A DNA stretch of 41,588 nt, taken from Spirochaetaceae bacterium. Its GTDB lineage: Bacteria; Spirochaetota; Spirochaetia; Treponematales; Breznakiellaceae. A program made the position numbers and the translations under genes. Numbering within the stretch: the first letter of the stretch is position 1; each line of letters begins with the position of its first letter. The stretch is taken from positions 1-41,588 of the forward strand of contig JAITJI010000076.1 in the NCBI GenBank assembly GCA_031279015.1. Direction: 5' to 3'. The notes below the pieces were generated by a model. The model searched no databases. It worked only from the letters and a program-made list of their open reading frames with translations, and was not told the DNA's origin. Of this stretch, positions 15,156-23,626 are shown piece after piece.

Positions 15156-16694
15156 TTAGCGGTTTGCTTCCCGTAACCAGGACTCCCGGTAGGGGAAGAT
15201 CTCCGGAATATCGGCCTTGGGAATCTCCTGATACTCAATGGTAAAATCCTTTGCCAAATCCGCCAGGGCTTTGCCGGTCAGGGCCATCTTGGCCGTCATG
15301 GCCGCCCCAAGGGCGGATGCCTCGGCGATGTCGGTGAGGAACACCCGGTTGTGCGGGAGGGCTGTTGAGAGGAGGGCGTTGTAGGCATCGTTTTTGCGGA
15401 AGCCTCCCTCGGTAAAGACTTCCGCAGGGGACCGGGTGGCGGCATCGCCGCTGTCAAGGCCGGTCCGTTCCAGGGCGGTGAGGGTCTGCATTACCAGGGA
15501 TATCCGCAACAGGGCAAAACCCCGTTGGTAGTTTTTGAAGGACGGGGGAATCGAGTTTCCCGCAGTTATGTCCCCGTAGGAATAGGCAATGCCCCCCTCG
15601 CTTACCCGGGGTTTTGAATCGGGGAACTGACCCGAGCCGGCGGTGAGTTCCGGCAACAGGAAGGCGTTCCGTTCCTCCAGAATGGACCGATACAAGCCGG
15701 GATCGTAGGGGGGCAGATCCTTCCGGCCATGGATCCCCATAAGCGCCCCGGACCAGCTTTCAAATTCCTGACCTCCCAGGAATATGGCGGTTTTTACCGG
15801 GAACCCAAAGGCTGATATGTTGAAGAAGACTACCTTGCCCAGTTCATCCGGGGCAAAACCGTATTTTTTTACGGGATTCATCAGTACGCACCATGTTCCG
15901 GTGGAGTTGAGCACAAAACCGGATTCCCCCTTCCTGGCAAAATGGGGGAGCAGGGAAGAATTGGAGTCGTGGATCCCCATGGTGACGATCACGTCCCGTG
16001 CAAGGCCTGTTTTCTCGGCGAATTCCGGTGTAACCGTCCCCAAAACATCCCAGGAATTGCCCAGTTTCCCCGGCATAAGGGGGGCTACCCCCAGATCCTT
16101 CGCCACCGAAGACAGGGTATGTTCAACCTGATCCCAGAGGTAGCTGTGGCAGCCCATATAGGTCCCCTCCGCCCCGGTTTTACCGGTTAACCGGTACCCC
16201 CAGTATTGGGGGTACAACAGGAGCCGAACCGTGTTTGCAAAGGCTTTGGGGAATTGCTCCCGGGCAAAGCAGATCCCCTTTCCCGTATTGATCAGGGCTT
16301 TGAACCGGGGGGTTCCCGTCCGGGCCTGGAGATCCCGGGAGTCTCCAAATTGCCGGTAAAACCGCTCATCAAAGGCTTCCCCCGGTTCGTGGGTGTAGTA
16401 CACGCAGGGAACCGCTGGTTTTCCGTCTTCCCCGATACAGACAAAGGTAGCCCCGTGGGTGGTAACGGCAATTGCCCGGATGGGATAGGTTTTGGCAAAA
16501 TCCGCCAGCTCCCCGGCGAACCATGCCTCCATGGCTTCAAGGTCATGGGTTTCCACCTCCGTTCCCCCTTCACTCCGGACGATCCGGGGCGGAAAATTAC
16601 GGTACCGGGCGTCCACCTGGCGAAGAGCGTCATCATAGATAGCGACCTTTTTATTGGTCATCCCAATATCAATTACCCCGATTGCATATTCCAT
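15156..16694 (-). CDS. FGGY-family sugar kinase (fuculose/rhamnulose-kinase-like)
   Basis: ATP-dependent carbohydrate kinase of 512 aa. The N-terminal phosphate motif VIDIGMTNKKVAIYD and AVTTHGATFVCIGEDG match the FGGY fold. The sugar-site region MGIHDSNSSLLPHF contains the expected catalytic Asp after GxH. The C-terminal ATP domain has TGTWCVLMNP, FTEGGFRKNDAYNALL and ASALGAAMTAK. Similarity in length and motifs is closest to L-fuculokinase/rhamnulokinase types, but the substrate is not set by sequence. ATG 16694 has GGAGG five bases upstream. It is the last gene of a three-gene leftward cassette (PHP-SDR-kinase), 24 bp after the SDR stop, so it probably phosphorylates a ketose produced or used by the SDR. 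Confidence 0.9.
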   Translation of the reverse strand: MEYAIGVIDIGMTNKKVAIYDDALRQVDARYRNFPPRIVRSEGGTEVETHDLEAMEAWFAGELADFAKTYPIRAIAVTTHGATFVCIGEDGKPAVPCVYYTHEPGEAFDERFYRQFGDSRDLQARTGTPRFKALINTGKGICFAREQFPKAFANTVRLLLYPQYWGYRLTGKTGAEGTYMGCHSYLWDQVEHTLSSVAKDLGVAPLMPGKLGNSWDVLGTVTPEFAEKTGLARDVIVTMGIHDSNSSLLPHFARKGESGFVLNSTGTWCVLMNPVKKYGFAPDELGKVVFFNISAFGFPVKTAIFLGGQEFESWSGALMGIHGRKDLPPYDPGLYRSILEERNAFLLPELTAGSGQFPDSKPRVSEGGIAYSYGDITAGNSIPPSFKNYQRGFALLRISLVMQTLTALERTGLDSGDAATRSPAEVFTEGGFRKNDAYNALLSTALPHNRVFLTDIAEASALGAAMTAKMALTGKALADLAKDFTIEYQEIPKADIPEIFPYRESWLREANR

Positions 16695-16718
16695 ATCCGC
16701 CTCCTGTGATCCTTATCG

Positions 16719-18026
16719 CTAATGCAGCATAACCTGTCCGCCGGTAACCGGAACAGCTTGTCCGGTTTCGTATTCCTGTTCTACAATGTAATAAATGGCC
16801 CGCATCACGTCGGCGCCGGTACAGCCCCGTTTCAGGGGGACCTTGGATTCGTAGAAGGCCTTCACATCGGCCACGGTTTTTGCCCGGGGTACCTTGCCGG
16901 CCTTCAGGTATTGGACAAAGAGGCCCTTTTCCGGGTCTGACCAGAGGGGGCCGTCGAAAAAATTTCCCGGGCAGATGGCGTTTACCTTGATATTATACTC
17001 CACAAGTTCCAGGGCAAAGCTCGCCGTTAACCCGATGCCACCGAATTTCCCTCCCGCATAGGCGCCGTTTTTGTTGGAGCCCTCCAGGCCCGACTTGGAA
17101 TTGATCTGGATAATATCGGTTTTCCAGTCCGGCGCGGTACGATGCTGCCGCCGGAGGAGGAGTCCCGCTTGTTTGGTGATGATAAAGAAACCCGTATAGT
17201 TGATGTCGGTGACGAATTTGAATTCTTCCAAATCCTGTTCCAGGACACTCCCCGCCCGGAGCACCCCGGCGTTACTGATGCAGAGGTCCAATCCTCCCGC
17301 CTTTTCAACTACGGTCCTGAACATCCTCTGCACCGAAGCCTCATCGGAAACATCAACTTCTACCGGAATGGCGGCGGTCCGTTTTTCCGCGGCGCTGATC
17401 TCTTCGGCAAGTTTTTTTGCCCCCTTCTGATTGAGGTCGGCAATAAAAACCAGGGCGCCGGAGGCGGCAAGTCCCCGGACTATCTCTTCGCCAAAACCCT
17501 GGGCCCCCCCGGTAACCAGGGCGATCCGGTTTTTCACCACATCGTTCCGTCCTGACGCACTCATCCCCGGAGCAAGGCCGGCTAATTTTTCCGGGGCAGT
17601 CCCCGGACAAGGGGAGGGTATTTCAAAGATAGAATCATTCCTCTGTTCTATCCGCGCCTTTACGGCGTCTATATCCCGGTCGATCCAGTAGAAGGCCTCG
17701 ATACGGTTCCTGTTTTTAACCAGCACGCAGGCTGGCAGTTTTTTGATATTCTCATTTTTTTCCAGGGCTTCCACCCCGGCGGGGGCCCGATCAAATTCCC
17801 AGGCCGCAAAGGCTTCGGAAAAGATCTTGGCCGCCCCTCCCTCATCAAAATCGTCATTCGCCAGGGAAGAGGTGATATCTACGCAGATCACATTCTCCGA
17901 GAACTGGTCCTTACTTGCCGAAGGATCTTCGGCAGGGTGATACAAAACAACCCACCCTGTTTCCGTGGCATTGAGATAAATTCCCCTAATAATAGTAGCC
18001 AAACTTTGCCCGTCAAATCCGCTCAT
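16719..18026 (-). CDS. SDR dehydrogenase with unknown N-terminal domain (sorbitol-6-P dehydrogenase-like)
   Basis: 435-aa protein with two parts. Residues about 165-435 are a classical short-chain dehydrogenase: nucleotide motif TGGAQGFG at 172-179, NAG in the fourth strand (SNAGVL), and catalytic Ser312, Tyr323 and Lys327 (INSKSGLEGSNKNGAYAGGK). The tail (NAICPGNFFDGPLWSDPEKGLFVQYL) is like sorbitol-6-phosphate 2-dehydrogenases. The aspartate after the second strand (FIADLNQ) suggests NAD(H). Residues 1-160 form an extra acidic domain that I cannot identify (GWVVLYHPAEDPSA, CVLVKNRNRIEAFYWIDRDID). ATG 18026 is preferred because AAGGAAAG precedes it; an earlier in-frame start at 18089 would overlap the upstream gene. 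Likely interconverts a polyol and ketose, or their phosphates, in the cassette. Confidence 0.85.
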   Translation of the reverse strand: MSGFDGQSLATIIRGIYLNATETGWVVLYHPAEDPSASKDQFSENVICVDITSSLANDDFDEGGAAKIFSEAFAAWEFDRAPAGVEALEKNENIKKLPACVLVKNRNRIEAFYWIDRDIDAVKARIEQRNDSIFEIPSPCPGTAPEKLAGLAPGMSASGRNDVVKNRIALVTGGAQGFGEEIVRGLAASGALVFIADLNQKGAKKLAEEISAAEKRTAAIPVEVDVSDEASVQRMFRTVVEKAGGLDLCISNAGVLRAGSVLEQDLEEFKFVTDINYTGFFIITKQAGLLLRRQHRTAPDWKTDIIQINSKSGLEGSNKNGAYAGGKFGGIGLTASFALELVEYNIKVNAICPGNFFDGPLWSDPEKGLFVQYLKAGKVPRAKTVADVKAFYESKVPLKRGCTGADVMRAIYYIVEQEYETGQAVPVTGGQVMLH

Positions 18027-18066
18027 GGTATACTTTCCTTTTTTATTAAGGTTTATAAGGACGCCT

Positions 18067-19419
18067 TTAAAATGACAAAAGCCTCCCAATTATCTTTTCC
18101 GCATTTTCCTCCGGCCGCCGTAGATCCGGATCCCGCCCGGCCTTTGCGTACAGGGATAACCGGGTCTCCAGGGGAACCGCTGCCAGGGGGTTCTCCGCCG
18201 AAAAGAGACCAAAGTTACCGTTCACCGAACTGAGTCGTTCATGGGCGATGAGGGCCCAGGTGGTATCGATAAGATGCCGGAAGGGGGGGGTCAGCACTTC
18301 CGGGCAGTTAAAGGACTGGCGGGAACTGTTGATATCCACCCCGGAAATTTCCATAAGGCCCCATTCGGCGCAGAGCCGCTGAATACGGCGGAGCTGTTCC
18401 ACCGTATTCCGGGGGGGCATATAGGTCACTGCCCGGAACCCCAGACCGGACAGAACGGCAAAAAGTTCATCCAGAAAATCATCTTCAAATTTTTCAGCCC
18501 TCTTATCCCCGGTGGGGGACTCCCCTACATCTCCCAGGTAGGCATAGGCGGGGATCCCCCCTGCGGCAGCGGCAAAATCGCAGACCGTCTTTGCGGGAAT
18601 ACATTCCTCTTCTCCGGGCTGTATGAAGATCCGGGGGAGGAAAGCCGACTTGAGGATCCCCAGGAGGTCAAAGAGGTAGTGGGGATTGCCGGGATCCGAA
18701 AGAAAATTCTGAATCCTGAGCGGCGGCTCCACACCGAGTTTGGCCCTGAGCCCTTTGATGATCCCCGAACCTCTCCCGTATTGGGCTATAAATTTCTCCG
18801 CCACTGCGGCCAGGAGGTGCCGTTCGGTGATCTCCCCCCCCCTGTCAAACTGGGATCTGTCCACGATGTCCCGCTGAAAATCCAGGGGTTCCAGTCCCGC
18901 CTCCGTAAGGAATACACCGGCAGCGGCGGCCATATCTCTGGTTCTGATAAGCCGCCGGTTCCGGATGGGGGTAAGAAAGGCTTCAACCCGGGCAAATTCC
19001 CGCCGGGGTATGCCCTGGACGGTCATATAGACTATCCCCGGGGAATCAGGATTGTTGATCTTCCGCCCGGCGAAGGGAACCGGTTCCCCGCCGCCGCCGG
19101 TCTTAAAGCTCACCCGGACCTCGAATCCCACACAAGTCCCCAGGCCAAGGATTTCACAGGCCCCAATCATCTCCTCCGCCGCGGCAATGGAATCGTGGTC
19201 CACCGAACCTGCCGCGGAAAGTCCCGCTTCCCGGCTCCGCAGGGCTGCCATGCTGGGGGTATAGGGACTGAAACTGTAAATGGTATGGATATGGTTGTTG
19301 ATCTCATCCGTAACCGCGGCATCCGCGATGGCGCCCTCCGCTGTCAGAGCCCTAAGAGCTTCCAGGCGCTCATTTTTTTCAGCCCGGGAATCGTTAATGA
19401 TCGAATAACAGGTTTTCAT
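18067..19419 (-). CDS. PHP-domain metal-dependent phosphoesterase
   Basis: 450-aa protein with the polymerase-and-histidinol-phosphatase fold. Metal-ligand motifs are visible: His43-x-His45 in NNHIHTIYSFSPYTPS, Asp74-His75-Asp76 in GSVDHDS, Glu100 in CVGFEVRV, and a C-terminal GVDINSSRQSF. PHP proteins of this kind hydrolyse phosphomonoesters such as histidinol phosphate, nucleotides or sugar phosphates. It is the first gene of the leftward cassette, ending 40 bp before the SDR. A -10 box (TATAAT, 19437-19432) lies just 12 bases before the ATG and there is no Shine-Dalgarno, so the leader is at most a few bases. It may act on a phosphorylated intermediate of the cassette's pathway; that is inference. 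Confidence 0.85.
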   Translation of the reverse strand: MKTCYSIINDSRAEKNERLEALRALTAEGAIADAAVTDEINNHIHTIYSFSPYTPSMAALRSREAGLSAAGSVDHDSIAAAEEMIGACEILGLGTCVGFEVRVSFKTGGGGEPVPFAGRKINNPDSPGIVYMTVQGIPRREFARVEAFLTPIRNRRLIRTRDMAAAAGVFLTEAGLEPLDFQRDIVDRSQFDRGGEITERHLLAAVAEKFIAQYGRGSGIIKGLRAKLGVEPPLRIQNFLSDPGNPHYLFDLLGILKSAFLPRIFIQPGEEECIPAKTVCDFAAAAGGIPAYAYLGDVGESPTGDKRAEKFEDDFLDELFAVLSGLGFRAVTYMPPRNTVEQLRRIQRLCAEWGLMEISGVDINSSRQSFNCPEVLTPPFRHLIDTTWALIAHERLSSVNGNFGLFSAENPLAAVPLETRLSLYAKAGRDPDLRRPEENAEKIIGRLLSF

Positions 19420-19431
19420 AATTATCTATGT

Positions 19432-19460
19432 ATTATACCCTCTTTGATGAATTACGTCAG
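19432..19460 (-). promoter_or_regulatory. Promoter of the PHP-SDR-kinase cassette
   Basis: Minus strand CTGACG (19460-19455), 17-bp spacer, TATAAT (19437-19432). The start should fall near 19425, leaving a leader of about 5-6 nt and no ribosome-binding site. The rest of 19461-19542 shows nothing recognisable. Confidence 0.55.
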
Positions 19461-19542
19461 TACCGGAAGCAGAGACCGGAAGTAGAGAAGAAAACCGCAT
19501 AAGAAAAGCGGGATGAATAATTTTGTTGGGCCAAATAGGGTT

Positions 19543-20304
19543 TTATTTCCCTGTAATGCCGCGTACCACTATTTCGGACGCGGGCTTCCCATCCCTGGTG
19601 TAAACCCGGTTGTAATTACCGGGATCCTGGAATTGTTCGCCCCGGTGGTAAAACACATAGTGGTAGGTCCCCGGAGGCAGGGGAAGGACCAGGGAATAGT
19701 TTCCCGGTATGGTTTCCTGAAGTTCATACATGAAGGGATCCCAGCCGTTAAAACTACCCGCCACGGTGATGGTTTCTCCCGGCGGGGCCCGGTAGGTAAA
19801 GCGGAAGCTCCCCGGAGGATCTTCCCCCGGAACGGCGGATTTTTTTTGTTCCGGCAGGAGTATCACCGACCGGAGCTGGCCGGATTTTTCATCCTCACGG
19901 CGCAGGGAATTCAGGGGATCCGTAGTCCAAAGACCGTCGATGATCAGCCGGTATTCCAGTTCCCTGAGGTTTTGGGGCAGTTCCTGGGCGTAAAACAGAA
20001 TCCCTGAATCCTGATAGATATCCGGAACCTCTTTGTTGCCCGGCGGCGGAGGCGGCGGTTCGTTCCGGTTGCTGAGGAGTTTCCTAAACCAGTGGATTTT
20101 AGAAAAGCCCTCGTGAGCAAAGGCGATGCCTACCCGGCGGTACTTGGAGGAGATGGTAAAAATAACGCCGTCTTCAAATAATTCGGGACCCGCTGCACCG
20201 GAGAGTCGTAAAAGATGATCAATAAACTGATAAGATTCCGTATCCAGCGCTCCAATAGTGCCGATAATGAGCATAAGGAGCGTCAAAACGATAAACTTTT
20301 TCAT
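19543..20304 (-). CDS. Exported protein with AMPK/CBM48-type glycogen-binding domain
   Basis: 253-aa protein with a signal peptide (MKKFIVLTLLMLIIGTIGALD), so periplasmic or outer-envelope. The middle region includes a proline stretch (NEPPPPPPG) and FYAQELPQNLRELEYRLIIDGLWTTDPLN, a strand pattern also seen in the glycogen-binding E-set domain. The C-terminal 80 residues are a clear second E-set/CBM48-like domain: FTYRAPPGETITVAGSFNGWDPFMYELQETIPGNYSLVLPLPPGTYHYVF. Such domains bind alpha-glucans in cytosolic enzymes; an exported stand-alone version has unknown function. It is divergent from the flcA-like gene with 42 bp between the ATGs, and lacks a Shine-Dalgarno. Confidence 0.8.
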   Translation of the reverse strand: MKKFIVLTLLMLIIGTIGALDTESYQFIDHLLRLSGAAGPELFEDGVIFTISSKYRRVGIAFAHEGFSKIHWFRKLLSNRNEPPPPPPGNKEVPDIYQDSGILFYAQELPQNLRELEYRLIIDGLWTTDPLNSLRREDEKSGQLRSVILLPEQKKSAVPGEDPPGSFRFTYRAPPGETITVAGSFNGWDPFMYELQETIPGNYSLVLPLPPGTYHYVFYHRGEQFQDPGNYNRVYTRDGKPASEIVVRGITGK

Positions 20305-20346
20305 GTGTTCTTTACAATTATCGGTTGATGTTCCAATATCTTAATT
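20305..20346. promoter_or_regulatory. 42-bp divergent promoter region without Shine-Dalgarno on either side
   Basis: Leftward: TTAAGA (20344-20339), 16-bp spacer, GATAAT (20322-20317), then 12 bases to ATG 20304. Rightward: TTTACA (20311-20316), 18-bp spacer, weak AATATC (20335-20340), then six bases to ATG 20347. The elements interleave, so the two promoters should compete. Neither gene has a purine-rich ribosome-binding site. Confidence 0.45.
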
Positions 20347-23300
20347 ATGCCGTCCCTAAAACAACTTGAAGAGTTTAAAAATACCTTTCTCAATGTAGGG
20401 AATGAGGCCGGCATTCTGGCAAGCCGGAATATGCTTCCGGAACAGTACCCCCTTCCCGATTCCGAAGCCTCCGGTCCTCTTCCGGATGAGCTGCGGAACC
20501 GGGGCGCCTCTCCGGACAAGGCTTTTGTGCAGGAGGATCTCTTTTCGGAGGCTGAAAACCCGGCCGTAGATTCCGCCGCCATGGCAGGGGAGGAAGACTC
20601 TGCGTTCCCTGCTCCGGATGACGCCCTTGATTTCAGCGCCTTTCTGAACACCATCCCCGATGATCTGTCCTTTCCTCCTGTAGAAGATTCCGGCGCTGAA
20701 GCGGGGACTCCTGGGGAAGACGAGTCCGGATCCGCCGATGCCGGTTTTGGAATTCCCGATGAACTCCTTGCGGATTTTGCGGAGGACATTGAAAAGGCCC
20801 AGGGGGATACCGGCATATCCGATGCTCCGGACTCCGGGGATTTTCCCGGCAACCCGGATGCCGAGGAAGCCCTGGGAGATGTGGCGGGTTTTGACGACGC
20901 CTTTCCCAATGATTTTTCTGTTCCCGATGTGGATTTTACTGCCGCTGATTCCGGCGATGAAAACCTTGCGCCTGCCGGTGAAACCGCCGGTATTGGCGGG
21001 TCCGGGGATCCGGGGGGCCCGGACGGTTTTCCGAATTTTGATGCTGCCGGAATGGAAGCGGGATCACCGGAGCAGGGGCTGTCGGAAGGGGCGGATGAGG
21101 CAGGCCTTGAACTCCCCGGAGAGGAGGAATTCGGCGATCTTTTGCCGGCGGAAGATTCGGAGCTTGCTGCAGGTGATTTAGATATTTCCATCCCCGATAC
21201 CGAGGAGGAATCCGCGAACCCGGAGGATTTTTCCGGAGCGCCGGATTTTCCACCCGATATTGCCATGGAAGAACCCTTGGGGGACTCCTTTGATACCTTT
21301 TCTCCCGAATTTGGGGATATGGTTTCAGATGCCGGGGCTAAACTGCCCGATGCCGGAATAAGGGATGTTGAGGCCGTAGACCTGGAGGACTTTTCCCTGG
21401 CGGGTATTGATGATGTCCTGAGCGGTAATCAGACCAGGCCCGGGGGAAGCCTGCCGGGTCCGGCGGGAGGCGCTGCGCCGAAGGCTCCGGTAAAAGTCCG
21501 CCGGGGGGCTGCCGGACCTGAGGATGTGGAGGAGATAAACCTTACCGATGAGGAATTCGCCCGGCTGGAGGAAACCCTTTCGGGTTATCCCCTTAATCTG
21601 CGGATCGCCTGTGAGGAACTAATCGCCGAGCAGGCTGTGGCTCCGGATCTGATGTCCGCCCTGATAAAACTCCTGGTCCGCAGGGGAAGCGCAAAGGAGA
21701 CTGCAACCCTGGCGGGGAAGATACTGGGGCGGACCATTACCATACCCAAGGGGTTTGAGAAAAAGACCGGTGAGGAACTGGAAGCGGAGCAGGCCAGTTT
21801 TGCGTACATCTTTGTCCGTAAATTTCTGCCTATTCTGCGGATGTTTCTGATAATCGCCATAATGGCGGCGTCTCTGTTTTATCTGGCCTACAAGTTCATC
21901 TATACCCCCCTGCATGCAGATTCTATTTACCGTATTGGATACGAGCGGATTGCAGCGGGTGAATATGGCCGGGCAAATGAACGGTTCAGTGAAGCTTTCA
22001 GGATCCGCCGGGTGAAAGACTGGTTCTACCGTTATGCCGAAGCCTTCAGGGACGAGCGGCAGTATCTCTATGCGGAGCAAAAGTACGATGAACTGCTCCG
22101 GTTCTACCCCCGGGACAAAAAGGGCGCCCTGGATTATGCAGCTCTGGAGACCGGCTGCCTGCGGAACTATCCCAAAGCGGACCGGATCATCAGATCCAAC
22201 ATTCTGGATTTTGCCGTGGATGACCGGGAAGGGCTCATCGCCCTGGGGGACAACTGCCTTGCCTGGGGAGAAACGGAGAACGAACAATACGAAAACGCCC
22301 GTCAGGCTTACGCCCGGCTTCTGGAACGGTACGGCTGGGAGGACCCCATCGTTGAACGGATGATGGTCTACTTTATCCGGACCGATAACCTGAAGGAGGT
22401 CCTCCCCCTGCAAGGGTACTTTCTGGATAATCCGAAACGGAAGATCAGCGCCGCCGGCCTTTCCGAACTGGGGGGCTACCTCCTCTCCAAGCGGTTTGAG
22501 GAAGCCCGGGGCGTACCAGACGCCTATGTTGAACGGATCGAAGGGATTCGGGATATACTCCTCAGAGCGATAGATGCCGATCCTGCCCGGCCGGAATCCT
22601 ACTACCACCTTGCCCGGTATTACAGCCGGTTTGGGAATGTCCTGGAGGAGCGGCAAACCCTGGAGGGAGCGATACGGGCCTTTGACGCCGCCCTGGAGGA
22701 GAACCCCCGGCGGACCCGCCACCGGATCGATGCGGAGCGGCAGTATGCCCGGATCCTCACCGGCGCCAGGGAATTTTTTGCCGCCGAAGAACAGCTGGTC
22801 AAAGGCGCCGCCATATACGAGGATGCGGTTGAACGGCGGCTCCTCTCCCGTTACCCCGAGGGAGGGGCCCTCTACGCGGATCTGGGGGATCTGGAGTACT
22901 TTGTCAAGTCCGGGGATCTGGAGGCGGCCCTGGGGTATTACCACCGTGCGGAACGGGACGGCTGGGCCCCGGCGGAGATCCGGTACCGTATGGGCGGAGC
23001 CCACTACCAGCTGCGGCAATGGGAACCGGCGCTGGAACGGTTTTTTTCCGTGGCCACGGAACAGCCCTTGAACCGGCGGCTTCTCCATGCCCTGGGCAAT
23101 GTTTCCTACCAGCGGAACAACTATTTTGCCGCCCAGGGGTATTACAACCGCCTTCTGGATCTGCTTGATGCGGAACGGGCCCGATTCCCCCTGCTTAGTC
23201 CCAACGAACGGCCGGATCACATGGAGCTGGCGGAACGGATGATGGTTGCCCGGAACAACCTGGCTGTTACCCTGGAGGCCCTGGCGGAAAGAACCGGTAA

Positions 23301-23589
23301 CGGAACCTACCGTTCCCAAGCCCTGGGACTCTACGCCGAATCCGAGCGGGCCTGGGATGCCATCACCCGGAATCCCCAGACCGTGGTCCGTTCCGGCGCC
23401 GGAGAATTCTCCTCCCCGGGGATGAATCTGGCGTACATCAACTCCCGGAATACCCTGAACCCCGTGCCGGGTTTTGAACCCCAGATCTACATCCGGATAG
23501 ACAAGGATGTCCTTGAACCCTCCCCCTGGGAAGAACTGGCGCCCCCGGGCTACCACCTTTCGGAGCAGTTGTCCCCGGGGTTCCGGTAA
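20347..23589 (+). CDS. flcA: Large TPR membrane protein, candidate periplasmic flagellar collar protein FlcA
   Basis: 1080-aa protein in three parts. Residues 1-390 are acidic and low-complexity (rich in D, E, P, G, A) and should be cytoplasmic. About 490-520 is a single transmembrane helix (FLPILRMFLIIAIMAASLFYLAYKFIY). From there to about 1000 is a long array of TPR-like repeats in the periplasm (ERFSEAFRIRRVKDWFYRYAEAF, ALEYYHRAERDGWAP-type units, ALGNVSYQRNNYFAAQGYYNRLLDLL). This arrangement fits the spirochaete family typified by Borrelia BB0326/FlcA, which builds the flagellar collar and helps stator assembly. Assignment rests on architecture and remembered resemblance, not on an alignment. 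Start ATG 20347 is the only sensible one and has no Shine-Dalgarno. Confidence 0.65.
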   Translation: MPSLKQLEEFKNTFLNVGNEAGILASRNMLPEQYPLPDSEASGPLPDELRNRGASPDKAFVQEDLFSEAENPAVDSAAMAGEEDSAFPAPDDALDFSAFLNTIPDDLSFPPVEDSGAEAGTPGEDESGSADAGFGIPDELLADFAEDIEKAQGDTGISDAPDSGDFPGNPDAEEALGDVAGFDDAFPNDFSVPDVDFTAADSGDENLAPAGETAGIGGSGDPGGPDGFPNFDAAGMEAGSPEQGLSEGADEAGLELPGEEEFGDLLPAEDSELAAGDLDISIPDTEEESANPEDFSGAPDFPPDIAMEEPLGDSFDTFSPEFGDMVSDAGAKLPDAGIRDVEAVDLEDFSLAGIDDVLSGNQTRPGGSLPGPAGGAAPKAPVKVRRGAAGPEDVEEINLTDEEFARLEETLSGYPLNLRIACEELIAEQAVAPDLMSALIKLLVRRGSAKETATLAGKILGRTITIPKGFEKKTGEELEAEQASFAYIFVRKFLPILRMFLIIAIMAASLFYLAYKFIYTPLHADSIYRIGYERIAAGEYGRANERFSEAFRIRRVKDWFYRYAEAFRDERQYLYAEQKYDELLRFYPRDKKGALDYAALETGCLRNYPKADRIIRSNILDFAVDDREGLIALGDNCLAWGETENEQYENARQAYARLLERYGWEDPIVERMMVYFIRTDNLKEVLPLQGYFLDNPKRKISAAGLSELGGYLLSKRFEEARGVPDAYVERIEGIRDILLRAIDADPARPESYYHLARYYSRFGNVLEERQTLEGAIRAFDAALEENPRRTRHRIDAERQYARILTGAREFFAAEEQLVKGAAIYEDAVERRLLSRYPEGGALYADLGDLEYFVKSGDLEAALGYYHRAERDGWAPAEIRYRMGGAHYQLRQWEPALERFFSVATEQPLNRRLLHALGNVSYQRNNYFAAQGYYNRLLDLLDAERARFPLLSPNERPDHMELAERMMVARNNLAVTLEALAERTGNGTYRSQALGLYAESERAWDAITRNPQTVVRSGAGEFSSPGMNLAYINSRNTLNPVPGFEPQIYIRIDKDVLEPSPWEELAPPGYHLSEQLSPGFR

Positions 23590-23626
23590 GGGCTGCGGCT
23601 AAAACGGATCGGCGGAGGCCCCGGCG

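Noticed and set aside
18241-19485. Open frame of 414 codons on the plus strand.
   Set aside because: Shadow of the PHP-domain gene, which has clear metal-ligand motifs on the other strand.
20301-21266. Open frame of about 320 codons on the minus strand, rich in Ser and Pro.
   Set aside because: It is the antisense of the acidic D/E/P-rich N-terminus of the flcA-like gene; composition explains the lack of stops.
21619-23556. Open frame of 645 codons on the minus strand.
   Set aside because: Antisense of the TPR part of the flcA-like gene in GC-rich codons; no recognisable domain and no start signal.
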